Positions 1 through 8,966 of a stretch of 55,723 bases of DNA are shown piece by piece. Where the stretch lies: NCBI GenBank assembly GCA_015655075.1, contig JAATFT010000034.1:1-55723 (forward strand), read 5' to 3'. How positions within the stretch are numbered: the stretch's first letter is position 1; each line of letters starts with the position of its first letter. Under the pieces are notes generated by a model that saw nothing but the letters and a program-made list of their open reading frames with translations, made no database searches and was not told the origin of the DNA. The position numbers and the translations under genes were made by a program. The DNA is from Clostridiales bacterium (GTDB taxonomy: Bacteria > Bacillota > Clostridia > Lachnospirales > Lachnospiraceae).

Positions 1-144
1 CCAAGCTAGGTGGGTTTCCGCACATAAGCCTCTGTCTTCCACTGCTAATGGTGGCCTGACATAATCTTAAGGATGTAGGAATCCCTTATTATATCATGTA
101 GGTTCAAAATAACAGGAGTATCGTACATCCCAGGAACTTCTTGT
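1..144 (-). ncRNA. ssrS: 6S RNA (probable), 3' end beyond the window
   Basis: The minus strand carries a non-coding, highly structured transcript directly behind a near-consensus promoter. Blocks typical of clostridial 6S RNA are visible in order: GGGATTCCTACATCC in the presumed central bubble region, AGGCCACC with a following GTGG that can pair, and CCCACCTAG near the left edge of the window. 6S RNA binds sigma-A RNA polymerase by mimicking an open promoter. The first about 144 nt are present; the strand that would pair with the 5' end (starting near AAGTTCCTGGG) lies outside the window. The assignment rests on remembered family motifs, so another structured RNA is possible. Confidence 0.68.
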
Positions 145-179
145 GACTTTATTATACATTACTACAGGGGAATTTTCAA
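145..179 (-). promoter_or_regulatory. Sigma-A promoter of the 6S-like RNA
   Basis: On the minus strand, TTGAAA (174-179) is followed by a 17-nt spacer and TATAAT (151-156). Transcription would begin near 144-145. No ORF follows, which supports an RNA gene. Confidence 0.75.
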
Positions 180-201
180 GTTTTTTATGACATAAATAGT
201 A

Positions 202-1689
202 CTAAATGTTTAACTCTTCTACATATTCTTCCAAGCATTGGAAAGTAAAAACAAATTCCGTGCCGACTCCAAGGGTACTGTGAACTTCAACATTTCCCCC
301 GTGTTTTAAAGCAATCTGCCTGGCTATGGCAAGTCCCAGACCGGATCCTTGTTTATTTTGTCTTAATTTGGATCTGAAAAATTTGTCAAAAATACTTGAC
401 AAATCCTCCGATGAAATTCCAACACCTTCATCTCTTATTGATATGGTTAGTTTGTCCGCCTTAGATAAAATTATGTGTATGGCGGAATTTTCATTTGAAA
501 ACTTTATGGCGTTATCCAAAATAATAAGAAACATCTGTCTTAAACGGTCATAATCACCCATCATCATATAGATTGAACAATCTTTTGTTATTTCAATTTT
601 AATATTTTTTTCATCGCTGATGGCGTGTATGCTTCGAATTAAATCATCGAAAACCTGCAGAATATTAACAGGTTCTTTTTCTATGACAAAATCCGGATTC
701 TGCATTTTGGACAATAAAAGAAGATCTCCCACCAACCGTTCCATTCCCTTGCATTCCGTCAATATTCTTTGATAATACTGATTAACTTTTTCCTTATCCG
801 TAGCCACACCGTCAACCAGGGATTCCGCATAAGCGCGGATAACAGTGATGGGAGTTCTAAGCTCATGGGATACATTGGCGAAAAAATCCACCCGGACCTG
901 TTCCCTGTTTTGACGTTCTATTTCATTCTCCTTTAATTCATCGGCCAATATGTCAATGCTACGTGCCAAATCCCCGATTTCATCCTTACGTTTTATATTG
1001 GTTTTGCTATCATATCTGCCGCCCGCCAGTTCCAGAGCGGTATTGCGCATCCTCGATACGGGTGCGGATAAACCCTTCGCAAATAAAATAGCAATAATGA
1101 AGGATATAAAAAGAGCAACTCCAACGCTTAAAAATATCAGGTACATACTGCTTTGTATAATCTCTTCCTGATCTCTCACCGCAGATATTAGTAAAACGGC
1201 CCCTACTACCTCTTCGTTGATCCTTACCGGCATACCGAAAATAGCAGAGGTGCCGCCAAATTCTTCATAATACCCGCTTCTATACAATGACTCATTCTGA
1301 AAGGCCGCTTCCATGACATCAACACAATCTTTCGGTAATTTAACATCATCCAAATTGACATTTTGCAAATCACTGCCCATGGGATTGGCTGCGTCGGGAT
1401 TGGATATGGTCCAGATGTCCGGTTTGTCCGTATCCAGATCCTCAAGCATCTTCAAATACTCTAAATAGCTGTTATCGTTGTTGTCAATAATTCTTTCGGA
1501 TAATTTCAGCGATATGCTTGTAGCCTGTTTTTCCAGTTTGCTTTGGTAATTATCCATGGTATTTGTCTCATACAAATTCATAAATATAAGTCCTACCAAA
1601 ACAGCCAATACTGTTAACATAATCGCATAATTTATATATACTTTTAAAAAAAGCCGGTTTCTTGCCCTGACCTTATTCCTTTTATCCAT
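202..1689 (-). CDS. HAMP-containing sensor histidine kinase
   Basis: Membrane sensor kinase of 495 residues. A TM segment near residues 20-40, an extracellular sensor region, a second TM near 185-205, HAMP, then HisKA with the phospho-acceptor His275 in the SHELRTP box, and HATPase_c with an N box, a DEGVGI G1 box and a GSGLGLAIA G2 box. It lies 71 nt downstream of an OmpR-type regulator on the same strand, its expected partner. An in-frame start 33 nt further upstream exists, but the ATG at 1689 follows GGGTG with a 5-nt gap and is preferred. The leader is nearly identical to that of phoB. The signal sensed cannot be read from the sequence. Confidence 0.9.
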   Translation of the reverse strand: MDKRNKVRARNRLFLKVYINYAIMLTVLAVLVGLIFMNLYETNTMDNYQSKLEKQATSISLKLSERIIDNNDNSYLEYLKMLEDLDTDKPDIWTISNPDAANPMGSDLQNVNLDDVKLPKDCVDVMEAAFQNESLYRSGYYEEFGGTSAIFGMPVRINEEVVGAVLLISAVRDQEEIIQSSMYLIFLSVGVALFISFIIAILFAKGLSAPVSRMRNTALELAGGRYDSKTNIKRKDEIGDLARSIDILADELKENEIERQNREQVRVDFFANVSHELRTPITVIRAYAESLVDGVATDKEKVNQYYQRILTECKGMERLVGDLLLLSKMQNPDFVIEKEPVNILQVFDDLIRSIHAISDEKNIKIEITKDCSIYMMMGDYDRLRQMFLIILDNAIKFSNENSAIHIILSKADKLTISIRDEGVGISSEDLSSIFDKFFRSKLRQNKQGSGLGLAIARQIALKHGGNVEVHSTLGVGTEFVFTFQCLEEYVEELNI

Positions 1690-1715
1690 TTTTTCACCCG
1701 TCGCATTTGCCACAC
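1644..1715 (-). other. Possible upstream ORF overlapping the kinase start
   Basis: A GTG-started frame of 23 codons begins WQMRRVKK after its start and overlaps the first 46 nt of the kinase gene in another frame. The same WQM start occurs in the leader of phoB. It could be a translated regulatory uORF, or the conservation may be only at nucleotide level (ribosome site). Confidence 0.3.
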
Positions 1716-1760
1716 AATACAATTGTCAATTATAAAAAATTCCCGTTGCCGTTGCTATTA

Positions 1761-2453
1761 TTACTCTGCAATCTCAAATTTATAACCAACGCCCCAGATG
1801 GTTTTAATACTCCAGTCCGGATGCTCCACTGTGTCCAATTTCGCCCTGAGGCGCTTAATATGTGAATCTACTGTTCGGCTGTCGCCAAAATAATCAAACC
1901 CCCATAAACTGTCTAACAAATTATCCCGGGTGAATACTTTATTGGGGTTTTTAGCCAACGTCCACATGGTCTCGATTTCTTTTTTTGTTAAAGACATTTT
2001 ACAGCCATTGATATGTAAGGTATATTCATCTAAGTTAATTAACAAATTACACATGGATATTACGTTTCCGTTTATAACATCCTTATCCGTCCGTGCCATT
2101 CTTCTTAACACTGCCCTGACCCGGGCCATTACCTCACTGGGGCTGAACGGTTTCACAACATAATCGTCCGCACCAATATCCAATCCCATAATACGTTCAA
2201 AATCTTCCCCTCTGGCAGTAATTAAAATAACCGGCACATTGGATTTTGCCCGAATCTTTCGGCATACTTCATAACCATCTTCTTTTGGCATCATAACATC
2301 TAATAGTACGGCGGCCGGGTCATAATGTTCAAACAGACGCAAAGCTTCTTCTCCGTCATAAGCTATAATCGGCTCCAGTCCTTCTTTTTTGGAATACGCG
2401 GATAATACATCCGTGATATCATGATTGTCATCGGCAATTAAAATATATTGCAT
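1761..2453 (-). CDS. OmpR/PhoB-family response regulator
   Basis: DNA-binding response regulator of 230 residues. The receiver domain has the acidic pair D8/D9, the phospho-acceptor Asp52 in VLLDVMMP, a T/S in the LITA stretch and Lys in VVKPFSP. The C-terminal winged helix ends in TVDSHIKRLRAKL and IWGVGYKFE, typical of OmpR. It starts at an ATG preceded by CGGAGG and is followed by the sensor kinase gene, so the two form a two-component pair. A promoter-like TTGTTT, 18 nt, TATAAT lies on the minus strand at about 2512-2541. The target genes are unknown; the divergent Big_2 protein gene is one candidate. Confidence 0.92.
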   Translation of the reverse strand: MQYILIADDNHDITDVLSAYSKKEGLEPIIAYDGEEALRLFEHYDPAAVLLDVMMPKEDGYEVCRKIRAKSNVPVILITARGEDFERIMGLDIGADDYVVKPFSPSEVMARVRAVLRRMARTDKDVINGNVISMCNLLINLDEYTLHINGCKMSLTKKEIETMWTLAKNPNKVFTRDNLLDSLWGFDYFGDSRTVDSHIKRLRAKLDTVEHPDWSIKTIWGVGYKFEIAE

Positions 2454-2511
2454 GGTGTTTTCCTCCGATAAATTTAAATCATCTTTATTAAATTTTATTG
2501 CATCCTTAATT

Positions 2512-2541
2512 ATTATAGCCCATATATCCGGTTAAAAACAA
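2512..2541 (-). promoter_or_regulatory. Probable promoter of the two-component operon
   Basis: Minus strand TTGTTT (2536-2541), an 18-nt spacer and TATAAT (2512-2517), about 60 nt upstream of the regulator's start codon. Confidence 0.5.
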
Positions 2542-2661
2542 GAGTAAATGAAACAATATATATTAAAATTCTTCTTAAATTCTTAATTTTTTTTTAAGAC
2601 ATTGCCATGTTTCTGACAAAAATTAATATTATAGTAAAGTTACGATAGGTGAGTGTGAAAA

Positions 2662-2796
2662 GTTTTTTTATTGAATAGGAAATTGTCCTATTCGATAAAG
2701 AATCCGTCGGGGAATGCGCATGACGCACCGGAGGTAGTTTGTCACTGAAGTGACGGTGCGCCAGAGTCTGGCAATCCAGACTCTTTCTTGTTAAAT
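2662..2796 (+). repeat. Family A hairpin repeat, copy A1
   Basis: Three hairpins in a row: an A/T-flanked stem around GAATAGGA/TCCTATTC, then GGAATGCGCATGACGC leading into a CGCACCG...CGGTGCG stem with an inner GTCACtgaaGTGAC, then AGAGTCTGG caat CCAGACTCT. The layout matches copies near 6001, 8605, 8840 and 25986. It occupies most of the gap between the response regulator and the Big_2 gene and ends 53 nt before the latter's start, in the same direction. Confidence 0.8.
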
Positions 2797-2849
2797 ATCT
2801 GCATTTGCAGACAACCTGGGGGAAGAATGACCATTGGGAGGACAATGCC

Positions 2850-3479
2850 ATGAAAAATTTTTTATTTAAAAAGTGTCTGTTGGCACTGGGCTTGTATCTA
2901 TTCTTCACTGTAATTTTACCAATTCCTATTGCTGGCAATAGTATAATTGCCAAGGCCTCCACTGTGGAAAATGATCAAAATACAATTAAGCTGAATGTAA
3001 GCAGTAAGTCTCTTGTTAAAGATACCACATATGCTCTAAAAATTTATAATATTCCGGACAGCCATAAAGTATCTTACAAATCAGATTCTACTTCAATCGC
3101 AACAGTGGATGAGAAGGGTATCATTACCGCAGTTGATTTTGGAACGGCAGTTATAACTGCAACAGTCAAGGATGGGTTTAAAACAATAGCTACTTTGGAA
3201 TGTAAAGTAACCGTAGGTCCTCCGGCAATCAGTATTGTATTGACTAAATCTAATATAGCTTTATCAGTTGGAGATAAAACTTCTTTAATTCCGATTTTAA
3301 AGCCGAATAATACGGTGGAAGAAGCTAAATTTTCCAGTAATGATCCTAAAATAGCCAGTGTCAGCATCGGTGGACGGATTACCGCTAAATCCACGGGTGT
3401 CACGTATGTATTTGCCTCTATAGGCAATGGAAAATATGATATGTGTAAAGTAACAGTAGTTGAAAAAGATACGAATTAA
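2850..3479 (+). CDS. Secreted protein with two Big_2 (Ig-like) domains
   Basis: Protein of 209 residues with an N-terminal hydrophobic signal (about 8-33) ending near AKA, so it is probably exported. Two bacterial Ig-like group 2 repeats follow, about residues 48-122 and 128-205; each shows the S-IATVD-x-GxITA / KIASVSIGGRITA pattern and ends in KVTV. Such domains act as surface adhesion or spacer modules. No anchor motif or catalytic domain is visible. The start at 2850 is chosen because GGGAGG precedes it; an upstream in-frame ATG at 2805 lacks a good ribosome site and a signal. A strong hairpin follows the stop. Confidence 0.85.
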   Translation: MKNFLFKKCLLALGLYLFFTVILPIPIAGNSIIAKASTVENDQNTIKLNVSSKSLVKDTTYALKIYNIPDSHKVSYKSDSTSIATVDEKGIITAVDFGTAVITATVKDGFKTIATLECKVTVGPPAISIVLTKSNIALSVGDKTSLIPILKPNNTVEEAKFSSNDPKIASVSIGGRITAKSTGVTYVFASIGNGKYDMCKVTVVEKDTN

Positions 3480-3487
3480 CAGGGAAT

Positions 3488-3571
3488 TTTTAAAAAGGGC
3501 TATTGCAATCAGCTTAATTTATTCGATTGAAAGAATTTGTTATAGCTGATTTGCAACGGCTCTTTTTAAAT
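3488..3571 (+). terminator. Long hairpin terminator after the Big_2 gene
   Basis: Arms TTTAAAAAGGGC...TTGCAATCAGCT and AGCTGATTTGCAA...GCTCTTTTTAAA pair over more than 20 bp, starting 9 nt after the stop codon. The A- and T-rich ends let it work in either direction, so it may also protect the converging flotillin gene. Confidence 0.75.
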
Positions 3572-3595
3572 TTTCAGGTTTTCATTTATTCTTCA

Positions 3596-3622
3596 TGAAA
3601 CGACAAAATAATTGTCGTTTCA
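3596..3622. terminator. Second hairpin in the convergent gap
   Basis: TGAAACGAC and GTCGTTTCA pair around a 9-nt A/T loop. It lies between the converging Big_2 and flotillin genes, so it may be an extra terminator. Confidence 0.45.
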
Positions 3623-3763
3623 TATTTATATTCCTCTTTGTATCCCATATTCCGCCTTATACCCGGTTTTACATTTGGTTCGAACGATTTTAATCTGTAT
3701 TATTCCGGCTTAATTATATATTTTATACATTATATCTACAATTTATGGGCTCCTGATTTTCGT

Positions 3764-5287
3764 TTATATTTCTTCCTGTACTTCTTCTTGTACTAATTTC
3801 TGCGCTTTTTCCTTCTCTTCTTCTTGTATTTCTTTCAATACTTTTTCCTGTGCTTCTTCTTCCCTGGTAATATTTACTTCCCTGTCCTCTGCTTCTTTGG
3901 TAAACTTGGATTTAATTGCATCCATGAAATTGAAGCCTGTCATTGCTTCAACCGTTTCGGGAAGCTGGCCGAGTATATCCGTTACATAACCTGCAACTTT
4001 TGCTGCACCCTTAGGCGAACCGTCTTTACTTCCCCCGTTATCAATAACGACAATCTTTTCCGTTTTGGATAACGGTGCTGCTATGGCAGAAACAATTTCC
4101 GGCAGCTTTTCAACAATCATCTGGGTAACCGCCGCATCATTATATTGCTTATAAGCTTCGGCTTTTTTCTCCATAGTCTGTGCTTGTGCGGTACCTTTTG
4201 CCAGGATGGCCGCGGCTTCTGCTTCACCTTTGATCCGAATGGCCTGCGCTTCCGCCTCTGCCTTTACTTTAGTCGCCATACTGAGTGCTTCCGCTTCCTT
4301 TAATTCGGAATACTTCTTTGCATCTGCCTGCTTACTGATTTTATACATATCGGCGTCCGCTTGTTTATTCACTGTTGCAAGAAGCTCTTTTTCACGCCTG
4401 TAAGCTTCCTTTTCCTGAATTTCAGTTTCTTTCTCCTTTTTGGTTAATTCCACCAACATGGCCGTTTCCGTTACTTCTTTATCGACTCTATTCTTCTCTA
4501 TTTCATATGCAGCGTCCGCCCTTGCCTTGACAGTTTCCTGTTCCTCACGGTAAGCCTGTACTTTCAATTCCTTCTCTTTATTTGCTTCGGCGACATGAGT
4601 TTCAGCCACAATCTTTGCTTCTTCCCCAAGTCTTTCTGCTTCGGACACTTTAATCTTAGTCTCCCTTAAGGCTTCCGCCTCCGCAATGGCGGCATTCTTT
4701 TTCACCTCTGCAATCCTGGGTACTCCAAGGGCCTCCAGATATCCGTTTTTATCGGAAATATCCCGGATGGTAAATACTTTTAATTCCAGTCCCATACTGG
4801 CCAGCCCTACTGCGGCAACCTCCTGGACCTGGGAAGCAAATTTTTCCCGGTCTTTATAGATTTCCTCCACTGTCATCTTCGATATGATTTCCCGTAATTT
4901 GCCTTCCAGGACATCTTTCGCGGTATCTTTAATAATATCGATGGTCTGCTGTTCCCTGCCGGTATTAAACTGTTCCACAGCACTTAAAATGCTTTCCTTG
5001 TCACTCTTAACCTTAATTACGGCAACCCCGTCGGCGCGGATATCAACACCCTGCTCTGTTCTTGCACCTTCTGTTTTTATCTCGATTTTTATGTTTTCCA
5101 ATGAGATTTTGTCGGAACGCTCCAGTAAAGGTATTACAAAACCTCCGCCGCCTGAAATTACTCTCTTCCTCAGCCCTGTTACTACAAGTGCCTTATCCTG
5201 AGGAACTCTTTTCCACATTGTTGTTATTGACAGTAAAACAAGTATAATTCCTCCTACAATACCTGCCGCAATAATAATTGCTTCCAT
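3764..5287 (-). CDS. floT: Flotillin-like SPFH membrane scaffold protein
   Basis: Protein of 507 residues. A hydrophobic N-terminus (about 4-24) anchors it in the membrane. An SPFH/band-7 domain follows (about 28-200, with ALVVTGLRKRVISGGGG and DIRADGVAVIKV), then a long alanine/glutamate-rich coiled coil with repeated KAEAEA and ADA units (about 200-385) typical of flotillins, and a highly acidic tail full of EE and QEE. Flotillins organise functional membrane microdomains. It lies downstream of an NfeD-like gene on the same strand, as in the Bacillus yuaF-floT pair. The charged tail beyond about residue 455 is longer than I expect for the family. Confidence 0.9.
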   Translation of the reverse strand: MEAIIIAAGIVGGIILVLLSITTMWKRVPQDKALVVTGLRKRVISGGGGFVIPLLERSDKISLENIKIEIKTEGARTEQGVDIRADGVAVIKVKSDKESILSAVEQFNTGREQQTIDIIKDTAKDVLEGKLREIISKMTVEEIYKDREKFASQVQEVAAVGLASMGLELKVFTIRDISDKNGYLEALGVPRIAEVKKNAAIAEAEALRETKIKVSEAERLGEEAKIVAETHVAEANKEKELKVQAYREEQETVKARADAAYEIEKNRVDKEVTETAMLVELTKKEKETEIQEKEAYRREKELLATVNKQADADMYKISKQADAKKYSELKEAEALSMATKVKAEAEAQAIRIKGEAEAAAILAKGTAQAQTMEKKAEAYKQYNDAAVTQMIVEKLPEIVSAIAAPLSKTEKIVVIDNGGSKDGSPKGAAKVAGYVTDILGQLPETVEAMTGFNFMDAIKSKFTKEAEDREVNITREEEAQEKVLKEIQEEEKEKAQKLVQEEVQEEI

Positions 5288-5311
5288 ACTTCCATCCTCC
5301 TTAAAATGTAT

Positions 5312-5408
5312 ATATCATGAACAAAAAACGTGTTCATGATCTTGTTGCTCCAATCGGAATCTGCAAGCAAGCTTGCAATTCCTCATTCCGCTTTCTTTAT
5401 ATCATACG
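5312..5408. repeat. Family E repeat, copy E1
   Basis: An ATCATGAAC...GTTCATGAT hairpin followed by GCAAGCAAGCTTGC (an inverted repeat), CATTCCGC and TTATATCAT. The same order is seen twice in tandem at 41238-41413. It fills the gap between the NfeD-like and flotillin genes. Confidence 0.75.
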
Positions 5409-5974
5409 CTGACTTTGTTGGTCTGCGTTCCGATATCATCCAGAGAGGACACATAAAATACATGGTCCTCTATCCAGCATATAGCGACGTCTTTTCCTGT
5501 CTTTATTTCGCCGCCGTTGGTTGCTTGGGCCGGAGAGGTAAAACTGTTTCCGTTAACAACATATCCGATCTCTCCAAATCCGCCGGAACAAATAGTTTCC
5601 GTCACAGTTGCTCTTAACCCGACCAGGTCTTGTGCACTAGGCGCGCTGGTATTCTGCGCTTTTTTTAAAGGCTTTAGCACCAGCTGATACACTAAAATAC
5701 TTACGAAAAGTCCCACCGCCGTTGCTATGGGAATGATTAAAAACACGGCAAGAGATAGACTTACATCTATGAGAATCCATCCTATACCGCCAAAAACCAT
5801 AAAAAACAGTTCCAGCAGCACCGGACTGGACGGAATAAAAACCGTATTACCAAAAAAATCAATATCCAGATCGAATCCATCAATGCCGATAGCATCAAAA
5901 AGATTCCCTAACAGAAAGGATATTACAATTAAACCAATACCGACAAAAAAACATACCTGAAAAACTATCAGCAT
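5402..5974 (-). CDS. NfeD-like membrane protein, flotillin partner
   Basis: Protein of 190 residues with hydrophobic segments near 1-22, 46-72 and 75-105, then a cytoplasmic C-terminal OB-like NfeD domain (about 118-180, starting DLVGLRATVTETI and ending DHVFYVSSLD). Short NfeD proteins of this type are encoded next to flotillins and are thought to help membrane microdomain assembly. The start at 5974 is favoured by a strong AGAAGGAGGG site; the longer frame from 6010 runs into repeat A2. The gene ends inside the edge of repeat E1, which separates it from the flotillin gene by about 114 nt; the two are probably still co-transcribed. Confidence 0.85.
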   Translation of the reverse strand: MLIVFQVCFFVGIGLIVISFLLGNLFDAIGIDGFDLDIDFFGNTVFIPSSPVLLELFFMVFGGIGWILIDVSLSLAVFLIIPIATAVGLFVSILVYQLVLKPLKKAQNTSAPSAQDLVGLRATVTETICSGGFGEIGYVVNGNSFTSPAQATNGGEIKTGKDVAICWIEDHVFYVSSLDDIGTQTNKVSV

Positions 5975-6000
5975 ACAGATCCCTCCTTCTACACATGAAA

Positions 6001-6121
6001 GAGTATGCAAAGCAAACTCTGTGCTGACGCTTGGTCGCTTCGCGACATGATACCCTGCGGCGTCTGCACATCCCCTGCGGTTTTTTTATCGAATAGGTCC
6101 CAATTTCTATTTGATAAAAAA
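6001..6121 (-). repeat. Family A hairpin repeat, copy A2
   Basis: Read on the minus strand: a stem TTTTTTATCAAATAG / CTATTCGATAAAAAA, then CCGCAGGGGATGTGCAGACGC, a GTCGCgaaGCGAC hairpin, GCGTCAGC and a GAGTTTGC ttt GCATACTC hairpin. It ends about 10 nt before the ribosome site of the NfeD-like gene, so it forms that gene's 5' leader if transcription starts upstream. Confidence 0.8.
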
Positions 6122-6172
6122 TTACCGATAAAGGTAAAGATACAAGCCGATACAGAAGCACGATTCCTATAA

Positions 6173-6312
6173 GTCAAAACGGACATTCCGGGTCCGCTAT
6201 CGCTACTCGCTCATAATCTATTATGCAGCTTCGCTGCTATTTCAGTGGAAGTCCTGCCTCCCACTGAAACAAGTAAGTCACCCCCCGCCTAAAAGGCGGG
6301 AGACTTACCTGA
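6173..6312. repeat. Family F block and adjoining hairpins, copy F1
   Basis: Starts with AAAACGGACATTCCGGGTCCGC and CTACTCGCTC, which recurs near 10597 and 38758. It continues with TTTCAGTGG...CCACTGAAA and a strong AAGTAAGTC, CCCCGCCT aaa AGGCGGG, ACTTAC hairpin. The region has no coding potential. Confidence 0.6.
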
Positions 6313-6521
6313 TAGGTTATAATAACCCTTCCGTATTTTCCCGATTTATTATTTTACATCTGCTTATATCATATCTATTATACATTAAACCAGCCTAATA
6401 CCCAAATTAGAATTTCATTAAAAAGCAAATTTCTGTTAGAATCATAGCAATTTTAATATAAAATAAGACATATATACTAAAAAATATCTGTAAATTTGGG
6501 GAAATGTACCCGCTCCAAAGA

Positions 6522-6550
6522 TTGACATTCAATTCTGTTTGTGGTAAATT
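6522..6550 (+). promoter_or_regulatory. Promoter of the cold shock gene
   Basis: TTGACA (6522-6527), a 17-nt spacer and TAAATT (6545-6550). It leaves a 5' UTR of about 54 nt before the csp start; cold shock mRNAs often carry structured leaders, but this one is not obviously folded. Confidence 0.65.
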
Positions 6551-6610
6551 TAGTCTATCAATATTTATAATGTTTTTTAATTAATCTATGAAAGCACTAG
6601 GAGGCAATTT

Positions 6611-6811
6611 ATGAAGAAGGGTACAGTAAAGTGGTTTAATGCAAAAAAGGGGTTTGGTTTCATATCGGATGAAGAGGGCAACGATGTATTTGTGCATTTT
6701 TCAGCACTCGATATGGATGGCTTCAAAGTACTCGAAGAAGGTCAGGCAGTAGAATTTGAAGTTGTAAATGGAGAAAAGGGACCTCAGGCAGCTAATGTAA
6801 GAAGGATATAA
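6611..6811 (+). CDS. csp: Cold shock protein (CspA family)
   Basis: A 66-residue single cold-shock domain, the usual family length. RNP-1 is seen as KGFGFI (residues 13-18) and RNP-2 as VFVHFSAL (26-33), with the conserved start [16 protein letters not shown]. It is a single-stranded nucleic acid chaperone acting in the cytoplasm. AGGAGG lies 6 nt before the ATG. It stands alone between a hairpin-rich region and a bidirectional terminator shared with purH. Confidence 0.97.
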   Translation: MKKGTVKWFNAKKGFGFISDEEGNDVFVHFSALDMDGFKVLEEGQAVEFEVVNGEKGPQAANVRRI

Positions 6812-6953
6812 TTTAAAACTGCCGACTTAACTGCCGACTTAAGAAGTTATAATCAAAATTATACGTTATAATCAAAACAAATTATGTTAATAAGATATAT
6901 ATTTATTATTAATAGATTTATAGGGAACGGATTTATGCGTAACAGGTTATAAC

Positions 6954-7010
6954 AAAAAGAGGATGTCTTATTATACTGGCAGGATAATAAATAACGGACA
7001 TCCTCTTTTT
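6954..7010. terminator. Bidirectional terminator between csp and purH
   Basis: AAAAAGAGGATGTC (6954-6967) and GACATCCTCTTTTT (6997-7010) are perfect 14-bp arms with A and T tracts at either end, serving csp on the plus strand and purH on the minus strand. Confidence 0.85.
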
Positions 7011-7037
7011 CTTATTTACCTTGAAACCACAACTGCA

Positions 7038-8591
7038 TCAGTGCTTAAAGTGTCTCATTCCTGTAAATACCATGGCAATCCCGTATTCATTGCATTTCTG
7101 AATGGAATCCTCATCCCGGATGGAACCACCCGGCTGTATAATCCCCGTAATTCCCGCCTGATGCGCCGCTTCTACACAATCGCTAAAAGGGAAAAAGGCG
7201 TCTGAGGCCAAGACTGCACCTTTTGTGGCATCCTCACTTATTAATTCAAACGCATGTTCCATGCTCTGCCGCGCAGACCATATACGGTTTACCTGTCCGG
7301 GTCCGATACCAACGGTTTGCTTATTCTTTGCCAGGGCGATTCCGTTGGATTTCACGAATTTAACAACCTTCCAGGCAAATAACATATCTTCCATTTCTTT
7401 ATCTGTGGGAACACGATGGGTTACCACCTTAATTTCATTTTCATTTAACAATTTACTGTCTATAGTCTGAACAATTAAACCGCCGTTTACCTTCTTTAAA
7501 TCATAAGCGTTTTCATCCTGGGGTACCCCAATATCCTTTAATTCCAATACGCGGACATTTTTCTTGGTCTTAAGTACCTTAAGCGCCTCTTTTTCATAGC
7601 CTGGCGCCACGACTACTTCTAAGAAAACTTTTATCATCTCTTCTGCCAGTTCTAAAGTGACTTTCCGGTTAGCCACTACAATGCCGCCGTAAATGGAAAC
7701 CTTATCGGCTTCAAAAGCCTTATTCCAGGCCTCCAGGATAGTGTCGGCACTACCAACCCCACAGGGATTGCCATGCTTGCAGGCCACAACCGTTGGTTCG
7801 GTAAACTCCTTTAATAATTCCAAAGCCCCGTTGGTATCATTAATATTATTAAAGGACAACTCTTTGCCGTTTAATTGTACCGCATCGGTTATGGAACCTC
7901 TTTTTCTGCCGATTTCCCTGTAAAAAGCTGCCTTTTGGTGAGGATTTTCCCCATATCTCATATCCTGCACCTTCTCAAAAGTCAGGGTCAGGGTTTTTGG
8001 AAATTCATGATCCTTTCTCTGATTCCTTATATAATCGGCAATCATGGTATCATAATTGGAGGTATGCATAAATACTTTCTGCATCAGGTAAAATTTTGTA
8101 TCCAGGGAAACTTCTCCCGCCGTTGTTAACTGCTCCAATACTTCCTTATAATCCTCCGGATCTACAATAACCGCCACATCCTGATAATTTTTGGCCGCTG
8201 AACGGAGCATGGTGGGTCCGCCGATATCTATATTTTCCACCGCCTCTTCTCTGGTTACATTTTCTTTTAAAATAGTGGATTTAAAGGGATATAAATTTAC
8301 TACCACCATATCAATGGTTTCAATGTTTAACTCTTTCAGCTGCTTCATATGTTCCGGTTTGCTCCTCATGGCAAGCAATCCGGCATGCACAGCAGGATGC
8401 AGTGTTTTCACACGTCCGTCCAGGCACTCGGGAAAACCGGTTAATTCCGAAATTTCAACGGCAGCTATCCCCGCCTCTTTTAATTTACTGTAAGTTCCCC
8501 CCGTGGAAATAATCTCAATACCAAGGAATACCAGCTCCTTCGCAAATTCCACAATTCCGGTTTTGTCTGACACACTAATCAACGCTCTCAT
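7038..8591 (-). CDS. purH: Bifunctional AICAR transformylase/IMP cyclohydrolase
   Basis: A 517-residue cytoplasmic enzyme for the last two steps of IMP synthesis: formylation of AICAR by 10-formyl-THF, then ring closure. The N-terminal cyclohydrolase has an MGS-like fold ([41 protein letters not shown]). The C-terminal transformylase has RYGENPHQ and the catalytic Lys-His in [10 protein letters not shown], and ends [10 protein letters not shown] and FTGMRHFKH. Length is normal. It stands apart from other pur genes here. The ribosome site AAAGGAG directly adjoins a truncated family A repeat that forms the leader. Confidence 0.97.
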   Translation of the reverse strand: MRALISVSDKTGIVEFAKELVFLGIEIISTGGTYSKLKEAGIAAVEISELTGFPECLDGRVKTLHPAVHAGLLAMRSKPEHMKQLKELNIETIDMVVVNLYPFKSTILKENVTREEAVENIDIGGPTMLRSAAKNYQDVAVIVDPEDYKEVLEQLTTAGEVSLDTKFYLMQKVFMHTSNYDTMIADYIRNQRKDHEFPKTLTLTFEKVQDMRYGENPHQKAAFYREIGRKRGSITDAVQLNGKELSFNNINDTNGALELLKEFTEPTVVACKHGNPCGVGSADTILEAWNKAFEADKVSIYGGIVVANRKVTLELAEEMIKVFLEVVVAPGYEKEALKVLKTKKNVRVLELKDIGVPQDENAYDLKKVNGGLIVQTIDSKLLNENEIKVVTHRVPTDKEMEDMLFAWKVVKFVKSNGIALAKNKQTVGIGPGQVNRIWSARQSMEHAFELISEDATKGAVLASDAFFPFSDCVEAAHQAGITGIIQPGGSIRDEDSIQKCNEYGIAMVFTGMRHFKH

Positions 8592-8604
8592 GTTTAATCT
8601 CCTT

Positions 8605-8668
8605 TACGCATCCCCAGACGGTTTTTTTTTATCGAATAGGGCGCAATTCTCCTATTCGATAAGAAAAC
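8605..8668 (-). repeat. Family A repeat, truncated copy A3, in the purH leader
   Basis: Minus strand: stem CGGTTTTCTTATCGAATAGG / CCTATTCGATAAAAAAAA, then CCGTCTGGGGATGCG, which matches the start of the second module of family A and then breaks off into the purH ribosome site. The other two hairpins of the family are missing. Confidence 0.7.
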
Positions 8669-8839
8669 CGCCCGGGTAACCCTAACTCCCTATATCTTTA
8701 TATATAAGGCTACTTCAGGCTGCCCAGGCGGTCGGCTGATTATATTTGTTTTGTACTCCCCGTGGGTGAACTCCCACTTTCCGCCAGTCGTACAAATTCT
8801 ATGTATAGTTTACTATATTTCAGCCGGAATTTCAATCCG

Positions 8840-8966
8840 TTTTTTTATCGGATAGGAAAGTGCGTCCTATTCGGTAAAAACTCCGGCCGGAGAATGCGCA
8901 TGACGCTTGTAAGGAATTCCGCCGCAAAGTGCCCAAGCGTCAGCGCTGAGTTTACTTTGCAAACTC
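8840..8966 (+). repeat. Family A hairpin repeat, copy A4
   Basis: Stem TTTTTTATCGGATAGGA / TCCTATTCGGTAAAAA, GAGAATGCGCATGACGCTTG paired with CAAGCGTC, and GAGTTTAC ttt GCAAACTC. The third hairpin overlaps the last codons and stop of the converging lipoprotein gene. Confidence 0.8.

Noticed and set aside
2594..2962. 122-codon minus-strand ORF across repeat A1
   Set aside because: It overlaps the Big_2 signal peptide region and a hairpin repeat, with no recognisable domain.
6001..6186. Minus-strand ORFs of 65 to 88 codons upstream of the NfeD-like gene
   Set aside because: They lie in repeats A2 and F1 and show no protein-like pattern; the NfeD start has its own strong ribosome site.
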